A stretch of DNA of 64,000 nucleotides from contig CANUEZ040000013.1 in assembly GCA_948099385.1 (NCBI GenBank), forward strand, positions 372,001-436,000, read 5' to 3'. Both the position numbers and the translations under genes were made by a program. The notes under the pieces are model-generated. The model was not told the DNA's origin. It saw only the letters and a program-made list of their open reading frames with translations, and ran no database searches. This document shows positions 46,770 through 59,790 of the stretch, one piece after another. How positions within the stretch are numbered: the stretch's first letter is position 1; each line of letters opens with the position of its first letter. The DNA comes from Fasciola hepatica. Its lineage: Eukaryota; Platyhelminthes; Trematoda; Plagiorchiida; Fasciolidae.

Positions 46770-49700
46770 TCTCGCTTTGTGGTCAGTGGCCCGTTCATTT
46801 AAATCCCCTGCACTTATTTCCAGTAAACCATTCAGGATTTTTCAACCCTTCAATGAGGTCACCTCTGAGTCTTCTTTTCCCAAGTGATAAGGATCCTTTT
46901 TCCTGCAGTCCCTGTTCATACGATTTCCCTAGTTGCCCTTCAACTATCCCAGTGGCTGGTCGCTGGACCCTCCCTAGGCCGGCGGTATCGTTTTTCAAAA
47001 GAGGCTCCCAAGCCGGCACACAATGTTCTAAAAGTGGCCTCACTTGTGCCCTGCGTATAGGTATGGGCACTTCCACCGACATGCAAGAAAGTGCTGAGCG
47101 CAGCCGAAGGAGCTCACTCCTTGCCTCGAGAGCAACCAGCTTGCACTGTTCAGCACGCTTGAAGTGTTCAGTCATTTGGGCACCCAAGTCCCTTGTTGAC
47201 TGTGTCGCCTCAACTGTGAATAGTCCATTTTCCCCATGACCTTTACTCCCACTGAAGCCCTGGTAAGCAGATTACTCTCGTTTTCGTTTAAGGGCTTATC
47301 CTCTTTGCCCGCCCAGCTAGCTACGTGCGTCAGGCCCTTTGTTAGCTCACGACGATTGTAAAGGAGTTCAGGATACCCCGTTCCATGCATTAGCATCCAC
47401 GTTACAAACGACAATTTTCCTTCGTGTGAGCTATCTCTGTCGGAATTCCGATTGTTCGTCTTATTGCTCTGAATTCTTGTCACAAACCGGACTCCCATCG
47501 CTGCCTCGGGCATGAGTCACTCAGCTTGAGCTCCGTTGTGATTGTATTCGGTAATCTCATCTTCGGTATCTAACGTTTTGCTGTAATTCAGCTGCAGTTG
47601 TTGATTTGTTGTTCAATTTGGAGCGTGAGGGCCCAGAAGGAAAACTATGGAGGTTTGATCATTATAAAATTAATTACTTTGCTGTATATAGTGCTGTAGC
47701 TGTTTGGAATCGACTTTGCTTTGAATTGTATCGAAATTGGTTGCCACGCGTCGCTCGAAAGTCCCAAGGGCTGGACTTTACAACGATCTCCTGATCCCAC
47801 ACATTTTACATCGTTTGAAAAAACGAAACACGGTAGTGATAATCCTTCCACTAAGTCACTTATGCGGGAAATAAAACGTGGTAGACCTTAAACGGACTCC
47901 TTAGGAGCTCCGCTTGTTACCTCCGCTGCATCCGACCTGTAAATTCCTACTCCAGCATGAAATGCCCTCTTTGTCGGGAAGGCTGATACCCACTTGTGTG
48001 TCTGCCCTTCTATCCCAAACGTCTTCAGCTTCCCCATCAATAGGCGATGGTTGACCGAACCGAAAGCCTCTTGCTGAAGTCTAGGTAGCAAACTTCGACC
48101 ACCTAGCTCCCTTCCACTTGCTTTGTGGCCTCATCTAGGAATATTATGAGGTTTGTAATACAGGCTATGCCCTTCAAAAACCCGTGCTGTGCTTTACAGA
48201 GCAACATGTGTCCCAACAGGTGTTTACCTATATGTTCCCTTACCAGTCGCTCCAAATATTTGCGGAGAATGGATGTGAGGCATACGGGGCGGTAATTTCC
48301 TTTGTCTGACCGCGACACTCTCTAGCGGATAGATGCAACTGTGGCTAACTCCCAGTCCAAATATGGTACCCGCTGGCTGAGTGTGGCACAGTATAGACGG
48401 CAGACATGTCCACTGATCATCAAAACTGGTGGCCCTGTGATAGCTGGGTGTATATCATAAGGCCCCACAGACGTCTGTGTGTTGAGTCCTTCCGGTTATT
48501 TGTGTTTCCCGTTCCCCGATTTGCAGGTTGGGACGGACAGGATCTGCCACTTGCATTTCAGTCGATTTTTGTTGTCCCCATCACATCTACGTACACCCTC
48601 GAAGTACAGACCTAAGACATCCGCTTTGCTATGACCACCGCTACATATTTCACCCCTATCCCTCATGGCCAGAAGCTCTACCCCATTCCTAAGCGAAGCC
48701 TTTGACTGAGCATGTCTGTAGTAACTTTTTGGGTTTGGTTTAGCTTCTCTGGCCTGCTTCGGTTCAAACGTCCTCCATGCCCCTCGCTGGACGTTTGTGG
48801 CTGTTTCCGTCGGCCTCGTACGGCAATCAGGCTCTTTCGCTACCAGTGGCCCTGAAGATCTGCCCGTTTTTGTCCATCATTTTGCCTGCTCTTCGAATCA
48901 CCGGTGTCCACCAAGCTGGCCTGCCTTTGTTTCTGCTCTCCGGGTGTGGTGCGAAGTTGTCCTGCAGCTCCAGAAGTTTTCCCCTGATCCTCTGCCGCAT
49001 TTCCTCAGTTCCGGCTTCCTCGCCCTCGATCCCTCAGTCTAGTTCCGCAGCACTAGTTCTGGGTCCCGCTATATTTATCCTCCCAAAGTTTCTACGTACT
49101 TTTACTATGGCTCCCGATAGCCTGGGACAGAGGAAAAATTTGATGGTGCCATGACCATCTTTGCCTAGAGGTGTCAGCATATCTAACCCGTCTGTGTCAT
49201 TCTCATGCCTTGTATTTACTAAGTCAAAGAGGGAAGGCTGCTGTCCAGATCTGTACCTTGTTTTCCCCCTAATGTATTGGACCGAAGCTCTGCTGTGCAT
49301 CCATTCTACGAAATCTTCTTCTGCCCTACCCTAGATACAGATACTTGTTGTCCAATCCACTCCATGCGGGTGAAAGTCTCCTGCTGTTAAAAATCCGCTT
49401 GTTGATGCCTGAGGTTTCTGTTGTCTAATGTTGAATTTGGGCTTCTGTACACACACGCAACAGCTGTCTTTCTGGCACGTGACTCTACGGTAATAGCACA
49501 CATTCGAGTGCTTGCTGTGCACGAACTCCTGATTCCATGTGCACTAGTCCTTCTCTGACGAGGAAGACTACTCCACCACCGGCTTTGTCATTTCCCCTGT
49601 CTTGTTAGCAAACGGGATAGCGGTCTTGGACTCCCTGTGGGATAAGTTCCTCTCAGGACAGCCGCGTCTCTGGGAATGCAATTATTTCAGCATTGCAATA

Positions 49701-50860
49701 AGCGGCTCTAGTGATCCGTTACGCCTATCTGTTTCTAGCGCTGCTGACATTGGTGTACGGCACTACCGTGGTTCTTTCGGTCGACATTGCATTTTTCTCC
49801 TTTATTTTATTTCTTGCCTCGGGGGAAGTGCCCGAGTTGCTGCTACGTTTTTTGCTTCCGATGGACTGGAGGTCGTGGTTTGCCGGTTTGTCTCTAAGTC
49901 CGTTTGCTTCATTAGGTCGGAATCCTGTGTACGCCTCATAGGCGACGCAGTATCAAGTTCTCATTTGTCGATCCCGAGGAACTTATGATGGGCGGTCTAG
50001 GACTACTTTCGCCTTTCATTGAGTTCTCCCACAACTCCTCCATCAGTGCATCCTTGGTTACAACCTCCTCCTGACAGGATTTGTTTGGTGTGCTGTTCTG
50101 GAATTACATCCCTGTCTGTATTACCAAGCCTGCTCCCAGAAAACCCCTGTAACGGGGCAATGGTTGCACTTGATTTTCTCCTAGGTTGGCATTTCCCGGT
50201 GCCCTTGTGCCATTTGTGGAGTTCCAGGCATGATACGATATCTTCCCACCATGCGGTGAAAAACTTTCCCTCCCTTGCTAGCAGCCGGTCCCTGATGTTC
50301 GGGTTTTGGAACTTTACCAGGATTGGTCTCGCCGGTCCTGTGTGTAATACCGGTGGCGGTAGTAGCCAAGACACGACCCCATAAATTCTCCATCTTTCTA
50401 CATTCTGACCAGTTCCTAAAAGTCTTAGCGGAACCCACACCCCCTTACTATCCAATTCCCGCTTTGTTTTGGTTCTCTAATGTTCGGTTCCTCTTGGTTC
50501 AGCACGAGAATGTTGCGCAATCTCATCTCGCTTGGTTCTCCTCCAGCCTTTATCTCCCGCAGTTCTTTCCTTAATTCATCTATCTGGCACTCCAAGCATT
50601 TTCAAACTGGGCCCGCTGTGCCCTCAGATGCATTTGTCACTTGTGGTTTATTTGTAGCTTTGTTCTTCTTTGGTGCTGCTCTTGCTGAACCTTTTGAATT
50701 TGTAGTTGAGATCGGCGGATCTGTAACTTTCCGCTTACTTTTTAGCCCCTCAACCCGATTCACTATTGTTTTTTCACGGCTCAGACCTACCACTTCCGTG
50801 AAGGAGATTTGAAGAGCTCCTTTTCCTCGGGAAAACTAGAACTTCCTTTGGTTCTCAGAC
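46770..50860 (-). pseudogene. CR1-like non-LTR element, relic of ORF1 and ORF2
   Basis: From high to low coordinates: an ORF1-like frame (50455-50003, with RPILVKFQNPNIRDRLL, an RRM-like segment), endonuclease pieces (TAGDFHPHGVDW at about 49370; QQPSLFDLVNTRHENDTDGL at about 49230), RT (NYRPVCLTSILRKYLERLV and AQHGFLKGIACITNL at 48103-48318; KAFGSVNH-like LPRLQQEAFGSVNHRLL at 48091), then after a solo LTR the C-terminal part (RPLLEHCVPAWEPLL, SLSLGKRRLRGDLIEGLK at 46795-47187). Many stops and frameshifts. Motifs fit the CR1/L2 group rather than RTE. Confidence 0.78.
47357..47782 (+). mobile_element. Solo BEL/Pao LTR with target duplication
   Basis: 426 bp beginning TGTAAAGGAG and ending CTTTACA (perfect 7-bp terminal inverted repeat), flanked by ACGAT on both sides (47352-47356, 47783-47787). 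It is homologous along its whole length to the LTR at 60422-60847, which is also 426 bp. No internal sequence remains, so it is the product of LTR-LTR recombination. It interrupts the RT of the CR1-like relic. Confidence 0.92.
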
Positions 50861-51067
50861 CCTCTTTTACCTTCAGTTAATTTGCGGATCATAGTGGATT
50901 GAAAAGCCTGCGTGGCCGCCGTCTTGCAGTGAAAACCCACCCATTAAATCCATTTGCTTTGACAATACCTCGAGTAGCACTCTTCTGGGATCCCTGAGCA
51001 CCTTGCTTGTGCCCATCGCATGTACACGTTGCGCGATATCCCATTTCGCGATCGCTTCGAACAGGCT

Positions 51068-52800
51068 TCAGGAGAGCAGGGGTAAGACAATTCCGGCATG
51101 GTTTAAAAGAGAAAAATGATACACTGACCCTGGCTCTACAGGCGAGAAGGGAAGCCGAGATTGTAGATCAAATGATGGAGCAAAAACGATAAGGTCAAAA
51201 GTAATGACGGAAGTGTGATGCATGAGGACTTGGAGGGTGAAGGAAAACCTACGTATGTAGAGAGAACTGGCTACAGACAGAGAATAACGAATGGGCAAGC
51301 GGAAGGGAGACAAACGACTATGTAAAGGCAGAAGCTTAAAGGGTGGACAGAATGGAAACCTAGCAAACACAAGCTTTAACGCTATATCACCAACCCACGC
51401 AGTGCTATGTTGTCGGTCAATTTGGCCATCAAGGAAAGCTGGGGTCAGTGTCCCATCCAGTCGACGCTTGAGCTCGCCCACTGTGGTTGCCTCGACCACT
51501 TCCTCTGACAGTTCATTCCAGTCGTCAGCCACTCGGAGCTTGAGGATTTGAGCCGTAAGTCTTGTCCGTGACCTGTTCTTATTCGGACTGTAGGCATGAC
51601 CTCTCAAGCCGTAGCTTTCCCTCGTCGGCCGGAGGGCATACACGGGAATTCCCAAGTCGATCCAGCCTGTGGGGATCTTGCACACTTCAACGAGATCCCT
51701 TCGCTTCCTTCTTTCCATGAAGAATAAGGTGAGGTATCCCAAGCGCTCCCCATGGGTTTTTCTCGTGAAAAGGGGAATGAATCTGGTAAATCGTCACCGG
51801 ATTTTCACCCAGTTTTGTAGATTGATGTAAAGCAGCAAGGTATTTGACTCAAATCCTGTAAGCTTCTCAGTGGCCAAACTTAGATGGGGCTCGGGCTCAA
51901 ATCTGTTAGTGGTGGAAACATTTTTCAGTGGAAGAAGCACTGATGGTCCCCCAGAGTTGATTGTTCGACGGAGCTGGTAGAGTGCCCTGGAAGTGGTTTT
52001 CCCAATATATCACACTCGGTTTTGGTCGACAATTAGCCCTAGCCATGGCCCCCAAGTCCTGCACCACAGTTTCTCAAGGTATTATCAGTCTTAAATGTCT
52101 CCACAAGATCCCCTCATAATCGTCTCCTTTCCACTGGGAAATATTTGACGTCCTGGAGTCCTCGTTCGTGCGTCTTGCCCCTTTGACTCTCAACCGTGCT
52201 CTTTGCAGGATTCTGTACAGTATTGGGCCTAGTACGGAGCCCAAAAGCACTCCGCTGTTGACGTCTTCTAATTTGGAGGTCTTGCCACCTACTCTATCGT
52301 AAAACGTTCCACCGGTAAGGAAGTCCCCCAGCCATTCCTGAATCAGCCCATTTATACCAGAATACCTCAGCTTGATTCGTGGTAGTGGATAATTTACCGA
52401 GTTGAATGCCTTGCTAAAGTTAAGACAATACGCTTCTGCCAGTTTACCTTTATCCAATCTTCGAGTGACTTTGTCTGCGAAGCTCAAGAGATTGGTAAAG
52501 CACGACCTGTTTGTAGAAACCCTTGCTGAGCTGGGCAAAACACAGAGTTCCCTAGTAGGTGCTTTCAGACGTGCGCCCGGATGATCTGCTGTAGAACCTT
52601 GCATGGGATGCGGGTTGGGCCCAAAGGTCAGTAGTTTCCCACTTCATGACAAAATCACACTGCTGCGTTTTCCCTATCCAGTGGCAATCTTCCAAGATTC
52701 AAGGTGATAGCACTGCACTTCGCTATGCGCCACATCAGGTCGTTCTGCGTGCTGTTATTGATATATCTTTCACTCAGCCCTTTTAGACCATATTAAAAAA
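51068..52800 (-). pseudogene. Second CR1-like non-LTR element, RT 3' half
   Basis: RT pieces at 52604-52074 (LAEAYCLNFSKAFNSVNYPL, GVLLGSVLGPILYRIL) and the C-terminal part at 51742-51068 (RRKRRDLVEVCKI, GLRGHAYSPNKNRSRTRL, DDWNELSEEVVEATTVGELK). The last motif, in which Trp-Asn is followed by a Pro/Ser, EVV and a short Leu-rich tail, is typical of CR1-type ORF2 ends. RT entry upstream (to about 52800) is badly decayed. Confidence 0.8.
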
Positions 52801-53171
52801 CAGCTTTCTAAGGCATTCCAGTAAATCAGAGCAATTCGGGGAATTTTTCTCGGCGGTGAATTCTGACCTGGCTTAAGCTGGCCTTTACAGTTCTGCTTCA
52901 CTCACAGCCTGTTTTTGATACTTCGGAGTGCCACTTATAATAAAGAAGTCCTCCAATGATACCCGATCCCCTCTTACTTCGGCTACTCCAAAAGTAGACT
53001 CACTCGAAACCCCACAGCCTTAAGCCAATACTCCGTTGACCGTTGTAATTTTGTGGGCTTGATGTCGGAAGGAAAAGAACTTTCGGACCGCAGCATTTCA
53101 GTTATTAAGTCTCAGCTTCTAAAGTTGGAAGAGGCTGTATCTAAACTCGTCTACTGCAATGCATAACCGAA
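52801..53171. other. Decayed CR1-like or unassigned sequence
   Basis: Weak signs of the endonuclease-RT linker on the minus strand; not firm. Confidence 0.3.
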
Positions 53172-53535
53172 TCTAACACGCTTTTTGGCAACTCATAGCC
53201 AAATCTGAACCAAACCAGAACCAAAGCACGATTGCCCTGTAAGTTCTACGACACCGGATTATTAGGTGAGCAATAACAAAGCATACACAAACCTCCATTA
53301 TGCGATCGCACAGACTCAAAGCGAGAACCAAGTTCACGGCTTGCGAGAGACAAGCACATACGTCACGCAGGTCCGGTATGATATAGGTAGCGCGTTGGAT
53401 GCAAACATACAAAGGCTGGTCCATAGAAACATAAGGCGTACGGAAACACACCAGTAGTGCATGTGAGAGAGTAATGTCACAGATTCACGAAAATATGGTG
53501 CCTTGTTCAGATAAAATGTTCATTTTCTGGTTTCT
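53172..53535 (-). repeat. Diverged BEL LTR, minus orientation
   Basis: The reverse complement shares blocks with the BEL LTR at 34777: CCTGCGTGACGTATGTGCT, GAGTCTGTGCGATCGCATAATGGAGG and TAATCCGGTGTCGTAGAA. Divergence is roughly a quarter to a third of positions. The outer ends are approximate. Confidence 0.7.
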
Positions 53536-55076
53536 ATCGAGACGATAATCATAACCCACAGCTGGAACACTCTCCAGACTGCCGCACTCCTGATCTTTTT
53601 CAGATCGCATTGGTTACTTTGGTAGCCATCAGCCAACTCGACGTTTATCCCGGACTACCGTTAAGACTAGACAGTTTGATCAATGGTTTAAACCCATACT
53701 CTCGCCTGCTGACGCTATATGGAGCACCGTACACGGAGTAACAAACCCTCATGAAAGTCTCACCGGATCGCAAAGGTGATTCCTAACGCCAACCATCAAC
53801 CCACATCCGCTCAACGTCTATTCCCAATAATCCATTCCAACAGTTCAATTCTTTTCTCGTTGCAGTGCAAAACCCAGCCCTCGCCGCTGTCCACTTCGTC
53901 AAACCAGCCCCTTCTTACCTGCTACCCTCAACAGTCTACCTGCCATCAGCTGTAGCCAAGGCCTTTATGAAACAGAGCGCCTGACATATGCAGCCAACCA
54001 GAATTCGGCTAATAATTTTTTATCACATACAAAAATGTTTTTTTTTCCTTTTTCTTTACACTCTTCCAACTTCTGCCTAGCCGCTCTAGTAGCGTTTGTC
54101 TCCACTAATCCGTTTCATTGAGGGCTCCTCTTTGGAGGTCCTTTGCGCGTCCATACGCCGTTTATGCTCTTCAAACGTTCACCGAAATCCTTATGAAGCT
54201 TTTCGCCTTCATGTGAATTTCCATATGACACTGTAATCACCTGCACAAAAGGTCCGTTTTCTTATCACCTTCGACTCACTTGCATTTATTTCACATGCTT
54301 TCTCCACGGTTAGTTACCCAATGCTGGGTCATTGTTCTATGTTTCGCGGGTATTTCTGACTTCAAGTTGATAGCCCCATGCGTACTTTACTTTTAGTCTT
54401 GTTCCTTGGCATCTCTTCCGTCCGGTTACTCGTTAGTGACCGTCCAATTACCGCTTAAACCAGCAATCCCACGTTTGTCCAGCTATCCACACCACCCTCA
54501 TCGAATTCGAAACCGATTTGCAATTCCCGTCTCAACTATAACCATTTTGGTTCATCAGAACACTACACGACTTTACTGGTGTATTTCGGTCGCTGTGCAG
54601 TTCATAAATTTATAAATTGTGAATACCTCACATTGACATGCACTGCTGTGTTCTCTGATCTTGCCTTGTGCATGTGTATTGACCACGGCCAAGGAATATA
54701 CAATACAATACTATAAATCCAATCTTTACACTGCCCACCAAAATCCTTCCAAATCCAAGAGGAGTCACAGGTTTGTGTCGGAGGCACTGGTCCTCCTTAC
54801 CTACTTAGAGTTTTGTTCCGTCCCACTAGCTCTAGTGAGAAGTCTATCCCGTCCACGAACCATCTCAATTTATTGGCACAGAACATCGATCATATAGGAA
54901 ATGAAAACTATCATTGACTTAAACCGTTGCAAGGCACACTAACTAGTTCATAAGGAAACCAAGTAGCCTGTCTTCTGATTGGTTGGTTGATCACACGACC
55001 AGTTATCACTCGACGGAATTGCGTTCGCGCCTCATTGATCCGCTGCTTTGTCACCCGCGCATCCGATGGCACGAGC
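53536..55076. other. Unassigned sequence
   Basis: No coding motif, LTR or tail recognised. Frames are at most about 78 codons. AT-rich stretches occur near 54020-54060. Confidence 0.35.
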
Positions 55077-55455
55077 TGTAACGACCGGTAGTGGAAAATC
55101 CCCTAAAACCCTTGCGATTCAGTGTTTTTCTTAACATCACCCACTTGCTTACACTATTGACGTGTCTTAACGCACTATTTGTTTTTATGGACAATTTGTT
55201 GTTTGTTAGCGCCCAGAGCGCTACTTTGTTATATCCTTGTTCTGGACCTGCGTGACGCATGTGCTCCTTGCTCGCACGCCACAATTCGGTTTCTCGCTTG
55301 TTGAGTCCTCGTGATCTCATTAGTGGTGTTTGTATCTTTTCGGTGTCATTGTTCATTCAATAATCTAGTATCGTAGAATATCACGGATAATCTCCTTTTG
55401 ATTTCGGGATCCGTTGTGGATTTGGCTACGCATTGCTCAAAAGTGTGTTGCACAA
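55077..55455 (+). repeat. BEL LTR, solo or detached
   Basis: Homologous along its length to the BEL LTR at 34777-35155 (gcgcccagagcgct, ctgcgtgacgca, taatctagtatcgtagaat, gatttcgggatccgttg), at roughly 85% identity. Starts TGTAACGACC; the end is blurred (cacaaac). No convincing 5-bp duplication. BEL pol on the opposite strand begins about 0.9 kb further right. Confidence 0.85.
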
Positions 55456-56339
55456 ACATTGAGTTGAATTCCGGAAAGGCTCTGAAGTGCCGATTGACTA
55501 CGGGGCATGTCTAGCTGTCGATCCTAATTCAGCACATACCGTCACAACTAAAACCTGTTGTGAAGGCCAGTAACTACCATTGCTGACGCTTGTACTCTAC
55601 TCACGTACTCGCGGTCGCGCGTAATTCAGTGGCCAGGTCGACGGGATATTCCTCTGCACTGTCCATCAGAACTGCCGTTCGGCTGCAAGCTTGAAATGAG
55701 AACTGTAAATTCCGGAACCCATGCACTGTCTTCGAGATAGCAGTCGTGAGTGTATACATGTGTGTGTGTATGTGTGCGTGTGCAAGCGAGCATATTTGCG
55801 TCGGTTTGTTTGCCAAGAACCCACAGTAGTGATCACTTTCGTAATTTTTCTCGTCTAGGCCAATAACGAAATGGGAAATTGTGAAACAATTTCACGTCTT
55901 GACGAAGATATGGAATGGAGCTGTGCTTCATGTGAGTGCGGCTGACTGTCAGTGTAGGTGTACTTGGGTGCGTGAGTTAGTCATAACTACTGCCACGTAA
56001 GGGAAAGTTTTCAGCAACTTCGGTGACAAACGAGGAAAGGTGAGCACTATGACATGTCTTTTTGGAGGTATTGGGCGTGCATATCAAAAACAACAATCAT
56101 GGTTTGTGTAACAGTCCTGTGGGTAACACAATGTTTGGGCAATCAAGGAGTTAAAAGATGTACCGGGATTCTGTGATAAACTTTCCACTCACTCACGATG
56201 TGTTCGCTGTCCGGGGTGGACTTCTGAGTACTTGAGCAGAGAATTGTTATTATACAAATGGATGCTGTGGTACAGTAGCGTGAGATCGTTATCCGGACCG
56301 AAACTTACAGGTGAATTTCATCGGGCGTCGACTGGTCCG
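55456..56339. other. Probable 3' UTR of the decayed BEL, minus strand
   Basis: Unassigned by itself, but a (TG)n run at 55757-55782 mirrors the (CA)n in the 3' UTR of the intact BEL. It lies at a similar distance from the end of pol (about 575 against 400 bp). Confidence 0.4.
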
Positions 56340-59300
56340 CCTTCACCCTACAGGTGACTGATACTGCGTACGTCCCGAGTCAGCATTCCATTGGCGGTCC
56401 TCACCTTGACCGCTCTTATCAGTTCGTCGGCTCTGCTGACATGCTCCACGGCAAAACCCAAGGGCCAGGTGCTAAAATAAGTCTGCTAGCCTCAGGTAAT
56501 CGGTACTTCGCCAGATTTGAACGGCTTTTCTTTGGTTAGCCATTTCTGTGGAGTTTGTAGAACCGGTGGGTGGCCTGGTAGCCATTGCTTTCAAAAAACC
56601 GTGGACAGATGAAACGCCTGCCCTCGTCCACGTAGGTCTCTACCATGGAGGTTTGTTGGCCCCTGGAAACCGACTTTCGGCCTTAACGTCAACGGGGCTT
56701 TCGGGGTTAGCGCCAGATGGGGGAAGGCTGCTGACAGACACTGGAACCAGAGGGCGATTTTTCAAGGTCCTCTCTACCTCGGTCATCACGGTGTTTAGGG
56801 TCTCATTGTCGGGTGGTTGGTGTTCCATTATCGACGGCAATATTCGTCTGGCGAACCTAATCCAGCCCTTCCACACTCCACCATAAGCCACGGTTTGGTT
56901 CTTTGGCTCGCCTTAGTTTATCTGTTGATACCAAAGCTGCAGTTCTCGTTGTGTCCACAAAATTTGGCTTATTTTCGAAGTGCGCACCTGCTGGTATGCC
57001 TCTTCGATTGAAGAAGCCTTGCAAGGTCCGGAGAGAGGAGTCTGTGGTCGTCGTCGAAGGCAAAACTTCCAGTTGTGCTGCTCGAGATTTCACTCATGTC
57101 ATGATGCACCCGCATTTCTTTTTCAACCTTTTTTCGCACCCGACCCACAAAGGTCCAAAATATTTAGGCCCGGAGTCACTGAACGTCTACAGCCCCGGGG
57201 CCACTGTAAGTTTCCGAAAAGGAGCCATTTGTTGCTCTATCGCGACAGCAGTGAATCTGCGACAGTGAACACAACGTCTGATTACTAGTTTCACAGCCGC
57301 CCTCTCTCTCAGTAACCAAAAGCGCTATCGACTGAACCCCGCCAAGGGGCCTTCTGCGGCTTATGCCTCTATGGCTTGTATACGTTGATTCATCAGTTCT
57401 ATGTCATTTTGCGGAGCCCTCAGTGATATGGGGTGCTTCGCGTTGAAACTCAGGCGGGAGTTCGTCAGTTTACCACCCACCCGTAAGAATCCACTAACGA
57501 GTTTTGGATTTGGAGGCGTCAAGCAGTGTTTTGAAAAGGATGCTTATTTTTCTCGCTTGGTCCCTATCCTAAGACATTTTCGGATGCACCATTTTCATGA
57601 CCAACAAATGCCCCTTAAGCTTAGTCAACCATATTACTGAACGAATCGTCTTCATCCAGGAGGAAAACCCAACTAATTGTGGCAAGAAGGACGTCGATTT
57701 GGCGGCTGCTACCGTCATCCCCCGCCTTCGATCTCCATTTACAATTCAGAGGTGGCTTTCGTTGGTAAACAGATCAGCCCTACCGAGGCTTGTGAGGGAA
57801 CTTCGACTCTTCCATCCGAGAGTCTAGTTGCCGGAAGTTGGCCGCGCCTCGGGAACACAGATCGGCTGGTTTGTCGACGGACTTGACATGCTTCCTCCGG
57901 CCCATAGCAGTTTCGTCGTGGATGATCGTGAGTCGGTTAACAAAGAAAACACCAAAACGACTCCTGACGCTGTCTAGTTAATCCTAAAACTAGGTGACCA
58001 AATATAGAGGGCGGAACATCTCTTTGTCTCTTGTAGTACCCTCACTGCTAACACGGGTGCGCTGAGCTCGGGGAGCGGGATAGAAACATACTTCAGTGGG
58101 GTAAAGCGGACTTTGGCGGACAAGATTCTTGTAGCATATCGTATATTTACCAGGCACCGTGGCACCCGTGCTTAACTTCGCATGCATCAGAGAAAGCGTG
58201 TGTTTCTTCCGTCTGTGAAGTAGGACCAGGAGGCAAGCGTCATGGAGTCCGCATGTCTCCTAGTTTCTTTGAAGTGGTCAGAAATTCTTCACAATCCAGC
58301 TGGTCTTCTCGGTCCAGTGGCTGATCCCAATCGATTTTATTACGACAGAGCCGCTGCAGCAGGGTCTTTCCGGGTAACAGCCAGAGAGAGACAAAAGCAA
58401 GCGGATCGAACAATCTAGAGGCTGCATGTAGTATGCCACGACGAGTTACTGGTCGGTCGGTAACGTTCAGCCCGAAAACAGAGTCGTCCGTTTAAGCATT
58501 CGATTGCATTCCCAAGGCTCCTTCGGTTGGTGGTGCGGAACTGTTCAGATCTCGAACCATTTCACCCCGTTCGTGGTGCAAAATGGCCTCAAAAACTTCT
58601 GACAACTTCGACACCCATTTCTTGAGGTGGAAACCGCCCTTCTCTAGCAGCTTCAGTGGACACCTGAATGAGGTCAGGACCGAATCAACATCATTGAAAA
58701 GCCTAAGATACTCGTCGACTTAGAGGTTACTTCTGACGCTGTCTACCGCCGAACGGTGGGCCAGAGTTTCACGCCTGCCCGCGGTTTCTCGAAGGGCGTA
58801 GTTCACACAAAATGGTGATGTCACTCCAAACGAGTGGACTGTCATTCTGTAATTTTTCCTCGGCTTTTTTGGGTCAGTCCCTTCCCACCAAAAGTAAAGC
58901 AAAGCATCTCGTTCTGCCACCGGTATTTTCACGTGGGGGAAAACCTCTCGGATGTCGGCTGATAGGGCCTCTTTGCCAAACTCGAGGAGTCACAAGACCC
59001 CAGTTATCGGCGTGGCCATTTTGGGCCGTTTTGAAGATGATCGTCCAGAGACCTGTCTCGCACTTTGGGCACGCAACTGAAGAAAACTCACGGCTTATCG
59101 GGTTTCTTGGGGTGAAGAGCCGGGGATGAGGCAAGTGTCATATCCCTTCTAGTCCGCCAGCGGATTCGGACAATTTATCCACGTAGCCAGGCGCTTCATT
59201 TTCCACTAATAATTCCGCCTACCGTTTCCAGAGACAGTGATTTCGGCCAAAACGTACTTTCAAGTGCAATAGTCTTTGCAGAGCGGGATTTATGTTACCA

Positions 59301-59790
59301 AACCAAGGGTCAATTAGTGTACTCCGTTAGAGGGAACCTCGAACTGGTTTTTGAGGCCTCTGGTTCCTTGCCGCACTGTCTGCAGAGAGAAGTGGTCCTC
59401 TCGAGATAGTGATAGTCCTTTGCCGCCGAAGTTGTGAAACTCTTTTTCATACGGCCGCTGCAATTGATACTCTATGCGTTCCTTTTCGGCTGACATGTAA
59501 TTTAAGGAACAAAGTCCCCCGACCGGACCATATAATATCCATCCTAGTGCTGTGCGCACGGCATATAGCGCCCGGTGGTTTCCCACCCTCTGGTCCTGCA
59601 CCCGATGTGCCTCTGGCACAGCAGTCGATGAGGAGATCTAATTCGTTATCCTCGAAGTCTACGACGGCCATATTCTGCAGGTGGGGCCACCCAGTCAAAA
59701 TTGCTTTCATCGAAGTTAGTGCTCGCAAGGAGAATGGTAATGCTGATGATACTGGTTTATTTCGGATAACCCCGAGGCAGGCTGCATGTC
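56340..59790 (-). pseudogene. Heavily decayed BEL/Pao pol
   Basis: Fragments collinear with the intact BEL pol, from high to low: the linker after the protease (ILTGWPHLQNMAVVDFEDNELDLLI, PYAVRTALGW-like at about 59540, YQLQRPYEKEFHNFG), RT (ETAGRRETLAHRSAVDSVRSNL at 58720-58932; YRMTVHSFG), RNase H (VSIPLPELSAPVLAVRVLQ at about 58060), integrase (FNRRGIPAGAHFENKPNFV at about 57000; EHQPPDNETLNTVMTEVERTLKNRPLVPV at about 56750) and the C-terminal AVKVRTANGMLTRDVRSI (about 56370). Gag and the zinc knuckles are missing. Frame changes are too many to list. It is a relative of, not a copy of, the BEL at 34777. Confidence 0.85.
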
